A DNA stretch of 26,110 nucleotides from contig DBQB01000023.1 in NCBI GenBank assembly GCA_002305685.1, forward strand, positions 1-26,110, read 5' to 3'. Below are positions 1 to 8,344 of this stretch, one piece after another (the stretch's first letter is position 1; each line of letters opens with the position of its first letter). The translations under genes were made by a program, and so were the position numbers. The stretch is from Ruminococcaceae bacterium UBA1405. GTDB lineage: Bacteria; Bacillota; Clostridia; Oscillospirales; Ruminococcaceae. The notes beneath the pieces are model-generated. The model did no database searches and was not told the DNA's origin. It saw only the letters and a list, made by a program, of their open reading frames with translations.

Positions 1-79
1 TACTGTCTAACAAATGGGGTGCAGTTCAGGGTTCTCCTTCGTTTTTATGACATATTCAGGTTTGGTCTCCGATGCAGCT

Positions 80-979
80 CTATTTTCTGCGGCGGCCGGC
101 GGCGAAACGCCCCGGCTGGATATCCAGCACTCGGCGCCGGGGCTGGATCAGCGACAACTCATAGCTACAAGGCCACTGAATCTGAGCGCTGTCGGTTCCG
201 CCTGGTTTTTTCGGGGAAAATCCCTCCACCGTCTCACCGTTTTCGATGGGTTGCCCCTCAGCAAACTGATAGGAAGCTACCCGAAATGCGTGGTCCACCA
301 CATCGTCGGGATTTAGATCATGAAAGTGATACTGCACATCCGCTATGCCCACCGCATACAGCCCCAGGGTATCCACCAGGAAATCCTTGGTACCGTCCAC
401 CGCGAAATAACGGATATTCATCCCGCCCAACAAAAAGCGGTCGCTGTCCTCATAGGGGTTTTCCAAAATCTGCTGAGGCGTCACCAGCTTCCCACTGGAA
501 ACAAACCACACCCCCAGACATTCGGGAAACAACCGCACCGCCGCCTCACTCCATCTGGTAAGAATTTCGCACCGCTCCAGATAGGGCAATCCTGCCGCCA
601 TAAAATCCGAAATCAGCAGCTGGTAACGCGCCTTTTTCAGCAGTTCCTCGCTCTCCGGACATTCCCACTGCTGGGTGCGCTGGATTGGCGCAATCAGCCC
701 CTGTCCCAGCGGTTCCACCGTTCCCATCAGCAGCAGTGCCGGCGCATCCCCCTCCTGGTACGATACCAGATGGCTGGGAAGGGAAAAAAGGATCTGGTTT
801 TCCGGTGCATCCTGCTGCCCAGCCGGCTCTATCCCCTCCGGAAAAGATTCCGCCAGCTTCCTACACATAGTCTCGGTATCTGGCAGCTGCGGCGGGGTTT
901 CAAAGAGCAGATACATCAAATATACCCGCTGAAATTCTCCCCTCTCTCCCAGATTTTGACGTAAAATTCCTTCACTCAT
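80..979 (-). CDS. DUF4261 domain-containing protein
   Basis: Predicted soluble protein of 299 residues with no signal peptide or membrane segment. The N-terminal part (about residues 18-30, VYLMYLLFETPPQ), the central GGMNIRYF (about 184-191), the LVDTLGL segment followed by DVQYHFHDLNPDDVV, and the C-terminal ENGETVEGF segment match my recollection of the DUF4261 family. The molecular function of that family is unknown; it is often met beside immunity-type genes of polymorphic toxin systems. The ATG at 979 follows a GAGAGGAA ribosome site. It is the last gene of the minus-strand series DUF1963-ung-DUF4253-DUF4261, 36 bp after DUF4253. The basic tail (GRFAAGRRRK) is unusual and may be lineage-specific. 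I assign the family from memory of motifs, not from a search. Confidence 0.72.
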   Translation of the reverse strand: MSEGILRQNLGERGEFQRVYLMYLLFETPPQLPDTETMCRKLAESFPEGIEPAGQQDAPENQILFSLPSHLVSYQEGDAPALLLMGTVEPLGQGLIAPIQRTQQWECPESEELLKKARYQLLISDFMAAGLPYLERCEILTRWSEAAVRLFPECLGVWFVSSGKLVTPQQILENPYEDSDRFLLGGMNIRYFAVDGTKDFLVDTLGLYAVGIADVQYHFHDLNPDDVVDHAFRVASYQFAEGQPIENGETVEGFSPKKPGGTDSAQIQWPCSYELSLIQPRRRVLDIQPGRFAAGRRRK

Positions 980-1015
980 CGCTGTGTTTCCTCTCTATAA
1001 AAACCATATCTGGGT

Positions 1016-1789
1016 TTATTGCCACCAGAAAAACCAAGTCTTGGAGTGGAGCAAACTATCGATCAGCTCTCCCAGCGTCCCGCTCTCGGTACACTGTTCC
1101 ACCCGTTCCGGACAGAACGCATACTGCTCCTGTGCCAGCTGGATGGCCTGCTGTCTGTCTGCCACCGGATGCTCCACCGCAAATTCCATCGATTCCACAT
1201 TGAAGGCAGCGGCAACCGCGCCATATTGATGATACCAGTGGCGGGCAATCGCCATCTTTTGCAGGATGGTGGGGAAAAACGGCGTATCCTCCATCGGCAT
1301 CCAGGCAAATATCTCCCACGGGTATTTTACCGGGATTTTGGCAAGCACCGTCTCATCGGTGCGGTTGGTCTCCGGATTCCAATACACCGAAAAGCCTTCG
1401 ATGGTTTCGCCACCTTCCACCGTCGCCATAAATTCAGTCCATTCCATCCCTTTTTCCGCCAGCTCCCGGCGACGGATGGTCATCATTTCCTCCAGATATG
1501 CTTTCCCGTCAGGCTGTGGAGCGGACAACAGGGCCTGACGCCGACGACGCAGCCGTTCCAGATCGGTGCCTTCCCCCGGAAGCTGCTGTGCCTGCTGCCA
1601 CAGGCAATCGATCCAAATTTCATCGGCCGGCATCAAAATCGGGAAATACCCCTGCTTTTCTCCCTCTTTCTTTGCTGCGGCAAAGGCTTCCAAGATGGGA
1701 TCATCATCCTGCATCGGCGCAAACACCTCACAGGGACAATCCAGATAGGCAGTCAGCTTTTGCGCCAATTCGCTGGGTTGATGGGGCAT
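1016..1789 (-). CDS. DUF4253 domain-containing protein
   Basis: Predicted cytoplasmic protein of 257 residues. The C-terminal third carries the DUF4253 signature pattern: a tryptophan/proline-rich segment, then WYHQYGAVAAAFNVESMEF, an AxEQYAFCPERVEQ segment, and the terminal SKTWFFWWQ. Function is unknown; the family is commonly seen in bacterial immunity-type loci and as isolated genes. The ATG at 1789 is preceded by AAAGGAG with an 8-nt spacer, so the start is secure. It lies 144 bp after ung and 36 bp before DUF4261, all on the minus strand, so co-transcription with DUF4261 is likely. The 144-bp gap to ung contains small GC-rich hairpins but no convincing terminator. Confidence 0.8.
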   Translation of the reverse strand: MPHQPSELAQKLTAYLDCPCEVFAPMQDDDPILEAFAAAKKEGEKQGYFPILMPADEIWIDCLWQQAQQLPGEGTDLERLRRRRQALLSAPQPDGKAYLEEMMTIRRRELAEKGMEWTEFMATVEGGETIEGFSVYWNPETNRTDETVLAKIPVKYPWEIFAWMPMEDTPFFPTILQKMAIARHWYHQYGAVAAAFNVESMEFAVEHPVADRQQAIQLAQEQYAFCPERVEQCTESGTLGELIDSLLHSKTWFFWWQ

Positions 1790-1933
1790 GGTACCCGCTC
1801 CTTTCTTCTTTGGACAACTTTTGAGGGATTTGTTTTCTGGAAAATCCCACCTAACTTTCTTCCGGCCGCGTTACAGCCGGATTGTTTTCCACTATTTTTC
1901 TAAAATATCGGACAGGACATCTTCTTTTCCCGG

Positions 1934-2590
1934 TCACCACTGAACTGGTTCCCGGCCATTTTCCTGCAAGAAGGCATTGGCCTGGGAGAAATGACGACAA
2001 CCGAAAAATCCGCGATGGGCGGAAAGAGGACTGGGATGCGCCGCCTCCAACACCAAATGACGGCTTTGGCCGATCAGATCCTTCTTGCTGCGGGCGTCGT
2101 TTCCCCAGAGCAGGAAAGCTTTGGGCGCAGGATCTTCGCTGAGGAGCCGTATGGCTCCATCGGTCAAACGTTCCCAACCTTTTCCCCGATGGGACCCCGC
2201 CTCCCCTGCCCGAACCGTCAAAACAGTATTGAGCAGAAATACACCTTGCCGCGCCCATCGGGTGAGATCCCCGCTATCGGACTGGACACCGCAGTCGGAT
2301 TGCAGCTCCCGGTAAATGTTTCGTAAGGATGGTGGCAGTTTGATCCCTGAAGCCACCGAAAACGCCAGACCCATCGCCTGTCCAGGAGCATGATACGGAT
2401 CCTGTCCCAGAATTACAACCTTTACCTGTTGCGGATCGGTCCAGGCAAAAGCGTTCCACAGCTGTTCCTGTGGGGGATATACCTCACAGGAACGATACTG
2501 CTGCTGCAAAAAAAGCCACAAAGACTGAAAATATTCTTTCCGGCTCTCCTGCTCCAAAAAAGCATACCATCCGTTTTTGGGAAAAACCAA
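1934..2590 (-). CDS. ung: Uracil-DNA glycosylase, family 1 (Ung)
   Basis: Removes uracil from DNA, starting base-excision repair. The water-activating motif GQDPYH lies at residues 62-67 (catalytic Asp 64), and the DNA-intercalation loop HPSPLS at about 185-190 (catalytic His 185). LLNTVLTVRAGEAGSH and LLWGNDA are further family landmarks. At 218 residues it is the usual bacterial size. The likely start is a TTG at 2590: GGGGAGG lies 8 nt upstream, and the N-terminus then reads MVFPKNGWY, matching the family's usual N-terminal xNxW pattern. No ATG nearby fits better. It sits 51 bp after the DUF1963 gene, so it shares that transcript with the DUF genes. It is a core gene in an otherwise accessory-looking operon. 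Confidence 0.97.
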   Translation of the reverse strand: MVFPKNGWYAFLEQESRKEYFQSLWLFLQQQYRSCEVYPPQEQLWNAFAWTDPQQVKVVILGQDPYHAPGQAMGLAFSVASGIKLPPSLRNIYRELQSDCGVQSDSGDLTRWARQGVFLLNTVLTVRAGEAGSHRGKGWERLTDGAIRLLSEDPAPKAFLLWGNDARSKKDLIGQSRHLVLEAAHPSPLSAHRGFFGCRHFSQANAFLQENGREPVQW

Positions 2591-2641
2591 TCCTATCGCC
2601 TCCCCGGAAAATCTCTGAAAGGGTTGTTCCCTTGCAAACCT

Positions 2642-3463
2642 TCAGCAACACTGCAACAAAAGCCAGGCGTTTTCAAACCGCCGTGCAGCAAGGTCTGTGT
2701 CTCGGATATAGAAATAGATCCGGCCGCTGTCCCCAAAGGTCAGCTCAAAATCATCGTCCGCCACAGTGTCCAACTGTAACAGCAGATTCCATTGCTGTGC
2801 CGCTTTCTGCGCTGTCAACCGTTCGCTGGTGGTAACATGATACTCTCCGCCGCAGTTATAGCCACGGGAAACCAGCTCACACTCCTCCAACATCTGTCCC
2901 TGAATGGAGTTTGCATATCCCAACAATTTATGACAGATGGCGTCCTCATCCTCCAACCCGATCATGGCATACTGGGCATAATCTTCGGGATGCTGCGCAA
3001 TATCTTCCCCGAAACGCAGTTCAAATTCCTCCGCATCGGGCAGCTCCTCCACCTGGGAAAAAGTGATGGCCCGCTGTGGCAAACAAGCCCAGTCCGCCAG
3101 GTCTTTGGGAAAAGGGGTGGAGACTAGGTTTGTCTCCTCGGTATAGTACACCCGCGCACAACCTTTGTCCTGAGGATCATAGCCCCATTTCATCGAATCC
3201 AGTTCATAGAAAAAGTACAGCATTCCCTTTTCCGGCAGACGGTGTTCCAGATCCAACGGCGCCAATTCCGCACAGTTTAACTGTGCCAAAAAACTGAGAG
3301 GCCGCCGCGCCACGGTACCATCCAACCCCTGACCGCGAAAATACGGCCACTGAAACCCTTGGGGCAGATCCGGCGTTCCGCCGAACTTGGATTTTCCAAC
3401 TTCACAGCTTCCCTGCACGATTTCCATATGGATGGCGTTTCTCTGGTACTTCTTCAGTTCCAT
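2642..3463 (-). CDS. YwqG family protein (DUF1963)
   Basis: Soluble protein of 273 residues. The N-terminal segment KSKFGGTPDLPQGFQWP (about 24-40), the following LSFLAQLNCAEL, then GMLYFFYE and the C-terminal LLLQLDTVADDDFELTFGDSGRIYFYI are hallmarks of DUF1963/YwqG. The family has no firm biochemical role; YwqG of Bacillus subtilis lies in a toxin-immunity neighbourhood, so an immunity or stress role is a possibility only. The ATG at 3463 follows AGGAGG with a 9-nt spacer; another ATG inside that spacer is out of frame and stops after four codons. This is the first gene of the minus-strand operon, under the promoter at 3534-3562. Confidence 0.85.
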   Translation of the reverse strand: MELKKYQRNAIHMEIVQGSCEVGKSKFGGTPDLPQGFQWPYFRGQGLDGTVARRPLSFLAQLNCAELAPLDLEHRLPEKGMLYFFYELDSMKWGYDPQDKGCARVYYTEETNLVSTPFPKDLADWACLPQRAITFSQVEELPDAEEFELRFGEDIAQHPEDYAQYAMIGLEDEDAICHKLLGYANSIQGQMLEECELVSRGYNCGGEYHVTTSERLTAQKAAQQWNLLLQLDTVADDDFELTFGDSGRIYFYIRDTDLAARRFENAWLLLQCC

Positions 3464-3533
3464 TCCATTGATCCTCCTATCACGTTACCGTCATGTCTCA
3501 GACAACCGGATATGAATGAACATCCTGTGTAAC

Positions 3534-3562
3534 AGAATACCATAAAGCGTGAAAAATGTCTA
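3534..3562 (-). promoter_or_regulatory. Sigma-A promoter of the DUF1963-ung operon
   Basis: On the minus strand there is TAGACA (3562-3557), a 17-bp spacer and TATTCT (3539-3534). It lies about 70 bp upstream of the DUF1963 start and downstream of the cobD stop, so the DUF1963 operon can be transcribed independently of the cobamide operon. I see no strong terminator between cobD and this promoter. Confidence 0.6.
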
Positions 3563-3617
3563 TCACCGCTCCAACCTTCTCCCATTCTAACCGGTCTACC
3601 CGATAAAACCATCCCTC

Positions 3618-4706
3618 CTACGCCGAGGGAGCATCCGCACCGCCGAAGATACCGTTGAGAATTTCAAGAAAGCGCAGATTTTCCTGCTTGGAACGCACGG
3701 CAATCCGATAATCTCCCTTTGTCAGCCCCGGATAATTGGAGCAATCCCGGATCAAAATCCCGCGTTGCAGCAGCTGCTGATGGAAAGATATCCGATCGGT
3801 ATGAAACATGAGATAATTTGCCGCCGAGGGAAACACCGTAAAAGAATGATTTGTAAGACTCTGAGAAAGCAGCTCACGCTGCTGCTCCACCATCTGGTGG
3901 GTTTTGGCAAGATAATCGGAGTCCATTCCCACCTTCACCGCGGCAATTCCCGCTTTTTGTGCAAAGGTGGATACACTCCAGGGCTGTCCAACCTCCTGCA
4001 AAGCGGTAAGAAGCTGAGTGTTGGAGGAAATACAATATCCCAGCCGCACCCCGGCCATGGCGAAGATTTTGGTAAACGCCCGCAAAATAATCAGCTTGGG
4101 ATATCGGGAAAGCGCTTCCTTCAGAGAATATTTTTCTCCCTGTGGGACAAAATCCAGGAAACACTCATCCACCACCAGCCAGGTGTCCACCTTCGCGCAT
4201 CGCTCCAAAAGCGCGGTGAGATACCCTTTCTCACTCAGACATCCGGTGGGATTGTTGGGATTACAGAAAAACACCATCTCAATTCCCGGCACAATTCGCT
4301 CCAACAGGGTTTCATCCGGGACAAATCCCTTCTCCCGTGAAAGATAATGGCGCTGTACCTGACACCCTACCCCCTGTAAAGCCTGTTCGTACTCTGCAAA
4401 GGTCGGAGCAGGCACCAAAGCGTTTTGAGGCCGTATGGCCTGCACCAGACGAAAAATAAGATCCGCCGCCCCATTTCCGCAGACAATCCACTCTGGCCTT
4501 TGCTGTTCCCACTGTGCCAAAGCCTGGGTCAACCGGGTACAGCGAGGATCCGGATACCGCCAGCTCTCCTCCACCGCCTGATGCAGAGCCTGCTGCACCG
4601 GCAAAGGCATCCCCATCGGGTTGAGATTGGAGGAATAATCCAAAATGTCCGGGGATCCCCACTGCTTTGCCGCAGTATAAATATCCCCACCATGTACATA
4701 CTTCAT
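3618..4706 (-). CDS. cobD: Threonine-phosphate decarboxylase CobD
   Basis: PLP-dependent enzyme of the aminotransferase class I/II fold that decarboxylates L-threonine O-3-phosphate to (R)-1-amino-2-propanol phosphate, the linker of cobamides. It shows HGGDIYTAA at the N-terminus, DYSSNLNPMG, CGNGAADLIF (76-85), NPNNPTG (149-155), the PLP-contacting VVDECFLDF (Asp about 180) and the Schiff-base lysine in FTKIFAMAGVRLGY (Lys about 213). The reading frame is open further upstream, but I choose the ATG at 4706: GGAGG lies just before it, and the encoded MKYVHGGD is the family N-terminus (362 residues). It follows cbiB by 20 bp and is last in the operon. Together with CbiB it supplies and attaches the aminopropanol linker. 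Confidence 0.93.
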   Translation of the reverse strand: MKYVHGGDIYTAAKQWGSPDILDYSSNLNPMGMPLPVQQALHQAVEESWRYPDPRCTRLTQALAQWEQQRPEWIVCGNGAADLIFRLVQAIRPQNALVPAPTFAEYEQALQGVGCQVQRHYLSREKGFVPDETLLERIVPGIEMVFFCNPNNPTGCLSEKGYLTALLERCAKVDTWLVVDECFLDFVPQGEKYSLKEALSRYPKLIILRAFTKIFAMAGVRLGYCISSNTQLLTALQEVGQPWSVSTFAQKAGIAAVKVGMDSDYLAKTHQMVEQQRELLSQSLTNHSFTVFPSAANYLMFHTDRISFHQQLLQRGILIRDCSNYPGLTKGDYRIAVRSKQENLRFLEILNGIFGGADAPSA

Positions 4707-4726
4707 CCTGCTTTCCTCCACCTCTG

Positions 4727-5713
4727 TCAGATTCCCAACAACGCGATGATTCCGCCGCCGCATAAGGATAAAAGCAATAGTCCCAACACCGCCGTCAGAT
4801 ACATCAAACGGTTGGCGCGGCGGATATCCTCATATTCCACCGGCCGCAAAGGATCACCAATGGTAGGTTTTTGCACCAATCTGCCAAAATAATAGGCGTC
4901 GCCTGCCAGCTGTACCCCCAGCGCTCCGGCACAGGCCGACTCGGTTTGGGCGGAATTGGGGCTGGCATGTTTCAGGCGATCCCGCCGAAAGATGCGCCAC
5001 GCATTTTTCCCATCCATCCCCAACAAAAAGGACGCCCATACCATCAGCAACCCGCTGAGCCTGGCCGGCAAAAAGTTAAACAGGTCATCCATCTTGGCCG
5101 CGGTGCGTCCAAAATACAGATACCGGCTGTTTTTATATCCCAACATGGAATCCATGGTATTGACCGCTTTGTAGAAGATTCCCATCGGCGCAGCCATCCC
5201 AAATATGCCGCCCAGAACCAGATAAAACAGCGGCGCAATCACCCCGTCGGAGGTGTTCTCCGCCACCGTCTCCACCGCCGCCTTTGCAACCTGCTCTCCG
5301 GTGAGATTTTCGGTATCCCGCCCCACAATCATCGACACCGCTCTGCGTGCCCCAGGCAGATCCCCGGACAACAGCGGCGGATACACCTTCATGCTCTCCA
5401 CCATCAAAGAGCGCGCCGCCAATGTCTGATAACAGATCAGTACCTCCAGAGCAAAGCGCAGCCAGGGGGAAACCTGTCCGCAAACAAGCAGCACCCCCAT
5501 GGTGATGGCAAAGCTGCCTCCTGCAACCACCAGCCAAAGCAGGGTTCCCGCAATGCGCTCCCCTATCTCTGTAGCGGGGAATCCTTTTCGCAGCCATCTT
5601 TCCAACAGGGAGATCGCCTTTCCCATCCAGCGAACCGGATGGGGTAACCAGTGGGGGTCTCCAAACATACAGTCCAAAAGGAATCCCAGAAAAATCGCCA
5701 AAATGGCTGTCAT
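4727..5713 (-). CDS. cbiB: Adenosylcobinamide-phosphate synthase CbiB
   Basis: Integral membrane enzyme that joins aminopropanol phosphate (the CobD product) to adenosylcobyric acid, giving adenosylcobinamide phosphate. The N-terminal LDCMFGDPHWLPHPVRWMG (about 13-31), the ENTSDGVIAPLFY motif (about 152-164) and PMGIFYKAVNTMDSMLGY (about 176-193) are diagnostic. Several hydrophobic segments occur (about 3-15, 55-80, 160-180, 215-235, 305-328). At 328 residues it is of normal family length. AAGGAGG lies 11 nt before the ATG. It lies 43 bp after cobC and 20 bp before cobD on the same strand. This gene is named cobD in some organisms, so the neighbour's symbol should not be confused with it. Confidence 0.95.
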   Translation of the reverse strand: MTAILAIFLGFLLDCMFGDPHWLPHPVRWMGKAISLLERWLRKGFPATEIGERIAGTLLWLVVAGGSFAITMGVLLVCGQVSPWLRFALEVLICYQTLAARSLMVESMKVYPPLLSGDLPGARRAVSMIVGRDTENLTGEQVAKAAVETVAENTSDGVIAPLFYLVLGGIFGMAAPMGIFYKAVNTMDSMLGYKNSRYLYFGRTAAKMDDLFNFLPARLSGLLMVWASFLLGMDGKNAWRIFRRDRLKHASPNSAQTESACAGALGVQLAGDAYYFGRLVQKPTIGDPLRPVEYEDIRRANRLMYLTAVLGLLLLSLCGGGIIALLGI

Positions 5714-5756
5714 CTGCTATCCATCCTCCTTGTCAAATGGTAGTTCTTCTCCCCAG

Positions 5757-6392
5757 TCAATCGGGAAAAGAGGGCGTCGAATGTTGATGGCAGTGGGTCA
5801 AAACTGGGGTTCCGTCCTCCTGCACCGTAAGCTGAGCGGAGATCATAGCGCCGTTGGAAATCTGCCAGCGATAAAAGCTTTCCTGCTGGGACATGGGGGG
5901 CAACCCATCCCCGCAATATGCCTGCAACACCGCCATAATGGAGCCGCCATGCAAAACCATAGCGACAGAGGAAACCGGGGTAGCACTGATTTCCCGGGCA
6001 ATCTTTGCAAAGGCGCAGACGCATCTTTTCCGAAAGGACATCGTATCCTCCCCCTGAGGAATGTTGGTGCTTTCACCGCCAATCCAGGCGCGGTAGTCGG
6101 GATCCATTTGCAGCTGTTCATAGGTCTTTCCTTCAAACCGGCCGAAATCACATTCCCGAAGGGCGTCCACCGGCACCGCCTGCTGTTCCGGCCAAAGGAT
6201 GGCGGCGGTTTGACGGCAGCGAAGCATCCCAGAAACATAGATTTTCTGCGGCCGGTCTGGATAATACCCGGCTTCTTGCAGCAGCTGCAAACGGTGAATC
6301 CCTTGGGCACATAACGGCTCATCGGTACGTCCAATATACTGACGCAGCAGATTTCCGGCGGTTTTTCCATGGCGGATCAAATATAGATTCAT
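5757..6392 (-). CDS. cobC: Alpha-ribazole phosphatase-type histidine phosphatase (CobC)
   Basis: Histidine phosphatase (phosphoglycerate-mutase-like) of about 211 residues. The phospho-acceptor motif LIRHGKTAGN is at residues 4-13 (His 7), a GRTDEPL follows, and the second catalytic histidine is in VLHGGSIMAVL. In the cobamide pathway such enzymes dephosphorylate alpha-ribazole phosphate or the phosphorylated cobamide. Family membership is certain; the substrate is inferred from the operon. I place the start at the ATG at 6392, which gives the normal MNLYLIRHG N-terminus after AAAGGTGA. A longer frame to 6428 would overlap the upstream CobU-like gene. The chosen start leaves 4 bp between the two genes, suggesting coupled translation. 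Confidence 0.87.
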   Translation of the reverse strand: MNLYLIRHGKTAGNLLRQYIGRTDEPLCAQGIHRLQLLQEAGYYPDRPQKIYVSGMLRCRQTAAILWPEQQAVPVDALRECDFGRFEGKTYEQLQMDPDYRAWIGGESTNIPQGEDTMSFRKRCVCAFAKIAREISATPVSSVAMVLHGGSIMAVLQAYCGDGLPPMSQQESFYRWQISNGAMISAQLTVQEDGTPVLTHCHQHSTPSFPD

Positions 6393-6396
6393 GGTA

Positions 6397-6852
6397 TCAG
6401 CTTTCACCTTTCCCGTGTCGTGACACAATGCGTTCGGATGGCTCCACAGCAGCGCTTACACTGCGCAGCACCGTTGGAATTGTGCAGAAAATCCGCACCA
6501 CCTGCTGGGTATAAGGCACCAAAGCACAGCAGCATCTTCCCACCGTCTCCCGATACTCCCGCTGTGTTTTTTCGATGGGGACAATGCCGCATCCCACCTC
6601 ATCGCAGACAATCACCCGCCGGGAGAAATCTCCCTGCAAAGCGAGATGAAGCACCTGGTCCGGGACCTGCTGGGGCGGAAACTGCTGGAGAAGGCGCGCA
6701 ACCAAATCGTTGAGTTTATACCATCCGGGATAGGACGGCAAATCGGAAAAAGGTAAGGAGGCGCAGTCTCCGATCTGTTCCCCGGAAAGGCCGAGAGTTT
6801 GCCGCAGATATTCCCGCTTTCCCTGCGCCTGACCGCCAATGACCAATATCAT
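6397..6852 (-). CDS. CobU-like protein with degenerate P-loop
   Basis: Short CobU-superfamily protein of 151 residues. The N-terminal ILVIGGQAQGKRE (about 2-14) is a P-loop-like sequence in which the usual GGxxSGKS has become GGQAQGKR: the lysine stays, the serine is lost. The central His-containing RHR motif of CobU is missing. The C-terminal part keeps VCDEVGCGIVPIE (about 82-94) and a following REYRETVGR, close to the EVGxGIVP region of classical CobU. It may help or modulate adenosylcobinamide kinase/guanylyltransferase activity, or be non-catalytic. The ATG at 6852 follows GAGAGGAG with an 8-nt spacer; an upstream extension lacks such a site. It lies 94 bp after cobS and 4 bp before cobC. 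A full CobU is encoded two genes upstream. Confidence 0.72.
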   Translation of the reverse strand: MILVIGGQAQGKREYLRQTLGLSGEQIGDCASLPFSDLPSYPGWYKLNDLVARLLQQFPPQQVPDQVLHLALQGDFSRRVIVCDEVGCGIVPIEKTQREYRETVGRCCCALVPYTQQVVRIFCTIPTVLRSVSAAVEPSERIVSRHGKGES

Positions 6853-6946
6853 TCGGATTTCTCCTCTCATTCTCTGACTCTGTCCTACAAAATAGATTTT
6901 CACCACGGCCACCTGATGGGAAACCGATTTTCCTCCAAACCATCTG

Positions 6947-7732
6947 CTATAGCCGAAGTACCAACGCGGTAAGCATCACCGTACAGGGCAGCAGGAATTC
7001 CGCCACCGTCAGGAAAAAACCGGCGAGATCTCCGGTAATGCCGCCGAAACCCCGGATACAAATCGTATGGTACCGCCAAAACCAAATCAGCAGCACCAGC
7101 AGCGCCATCCCGGCGGCAATGGGAGAAAGATACAGCATCCAGGCCGCACAGAGACATCCCTGAACCGCCAGCGCAGCGGCGGTGCGGCGTTTGGCGGCCA
7201 TCCCGGCAAAGGTGGCGGCCAAACCATTTTTGCGGGCCGACGGAAAGGTCATTACCGATATCCCGGAAAGGCATCGGGTGAGGATCGGCGTATGGATGGC
7301 AACCCAAAGATATTGGGGATCCATCTGACAGAGCTGCTGCCAAACACCATATTCCACCAACACAAAAAATACCGTCACAAAGACAGCAAAGGCACCGGTA
7401 CGGCTGTCCTTGAGTATGTCCAGCTTTTCTTCCCGGCTTTTGTGGGAGGATAGGGCGTCCACCGTGTCGCAAAACCCATCAAAATGAATACCGCCGGAAA
7501 TAAGCACCGGCAGCGCCGCCATAACCGCAGCCGCCAATCCCGCTTGTATCTCCAGCACACCGGAAAGGCGCTGCCACCCAGCCATCAGGATGGTACAAAG
7601 CACCCCAACCCACGGCAAAAAAGCCATGGCGTACCGCATATTCTTTTCGTTCCATGTAAAGATCGGTACCGGGACCAGCGAGTACATGGCAAACGCGATA
7701 AAGAAACTTTGAAGCCAGATCATCTTTGTCAC
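6947..7732 (-). CDS. cobS: Adenosylcobinamide-GDP ribazoletransferase CobS
   Basis: Polytopic membrane enzyme that joins adenosylcobinamide-GDP (from CobU) with alpha-ribazole or its phosphate (from CobT), giving adenosylcobalamin or its phosphate. The metal-binding signature GGIHFDGFCDTVD is at about 80-92, and LDILKDSRTGAF follows at about 104-115. Hydrophobic segments fill most of the rest. I choose the GTG at 7732: GGAG precedes it by 5 nt, and it overlaps the cobU stop as GTGA, which implies translational coupling. An ATG three codons later (7723) is the alternative. Length is about 261 residues, normal for CobS. It sits between the two CobU-type genes in the minus-strand operon. Confidence 0.93.
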   Translation of the reverse strand: MTKMIWLQSFFIAFAMYSLVPVPIFTWNEKNMRYAMAFLPWVGVLCTILMAGWQRLSGVLEIQAGLAAAVMAALPVLISGGIHFDGFCDTVDALSSHKSREEKLDILKDSRTGAFAVFVTVFFVLVEYGVWQQLCQMDPQYLWVAIHTPILTRCLSGISVMTFPSARKNGLAATFAGMAAKRRTAAALAVQGCLCAAWMLYLSPIAAGMALLVLLIWFWRYHTICIRGFGGITGDLAGFFLTVAEFLLPCTVMLTALVLRL

Positions 7733-8289
7733 ACCGTCTCCTTTTTCGGTTTTGCAGCGGTGGGCTGTGGCTGTGCACCTTTGTGATAAATAGGGATGGT
7801 ATATACCACTTCCACCACCCTTTGGGCCCGCTGGGCCAAAATCTGGTGCAGCTGGCCCATCAGACACAGATACCGTCCGGTATCATCGAGATAGCGCACG
7901 CCATCCCCAAACAGTTCTCCCGTCACCACCACCAGATGCCGGCAGCCCGCTTCCAACTGCTGCAATCCGTTCAGAATAGCGGATACCGGCTGGGGATCCT
8001 GCAGCATCCAGATGTGGTTGGCCAGCAGATTGGGAAGATCCTCCAAAAGCAGCGTGTCCTCCAAACCGATCTGATTGGAGATTTGCTCCAAGGAATGGGG
8101 CTGCTCCAAGGTCAAAAAGCCCTTGCCTGCACGCATCCGGCGATGCCGGTCGATTTTTTTGCGGCTCTCCTCCCCATAATCCGCCATGGTGGCGATATAG
8201 ACCCGCCTTCCCTGGGCGACGGTTTGGACATACTGTTCCGCAAAGGCGCTTTTTCCGCTGCCGCTGCCACCGGTAATCAGGGTGAGCAT
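7729..8289 (-). CDS. cobU: Adenosylcobinamide kinase / guanylyltransferase CobU
   Basis: P-loop enzyme that phosphorylates adenosylcobinamide and then transfers GMP to it, making the activated AdoCbi-GDP. The P-loop GGSGSGKS is at residues 7-14. YIATMADYGEE and the KIDRHRRMRAGKGF segment (His about 49, the guanylylation histidine region) follow, then LLLEDLPNLLAN, where classical CobU has a VDCLTLWLSN-like sequence. The C-terminal VVVTGELFGDGVRY diverges from the classical TNEVGxGIVP, as in CobU forms I associate with Clostridia. The ATG at 8289 (186 residues) is preferred over a GTG at 8301, because GTGGGG lies 6 nt before it. Its stop overlaps the cobS start (GTGA). It is 55 bp downstream of cobT. 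Confidence 0.92.
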   Translation of the reverse strand: MLTLITGGSGSGKSAFAEQYVQTVAQGRRVYIATMADYGEESRKKIDRHRRMRAGKGFLTLEQPHSLEQISNQIGLEDTLLLEDLPNLLANHIWMLQDPQPVSAILNGLQQLEAGCRHLVVVTGELFGDGVRYLDDTGRYLCLMGQLHQILAQRAQRVVEVVYTIPIYHKGAQPQPTAAKPKKETV

Positions 8290-8344
8290 ACCATTCCCCA
8301 CTTTCTCTCAAAACTCCGTCTCTGCCGCATCCAACCGGAACCCT

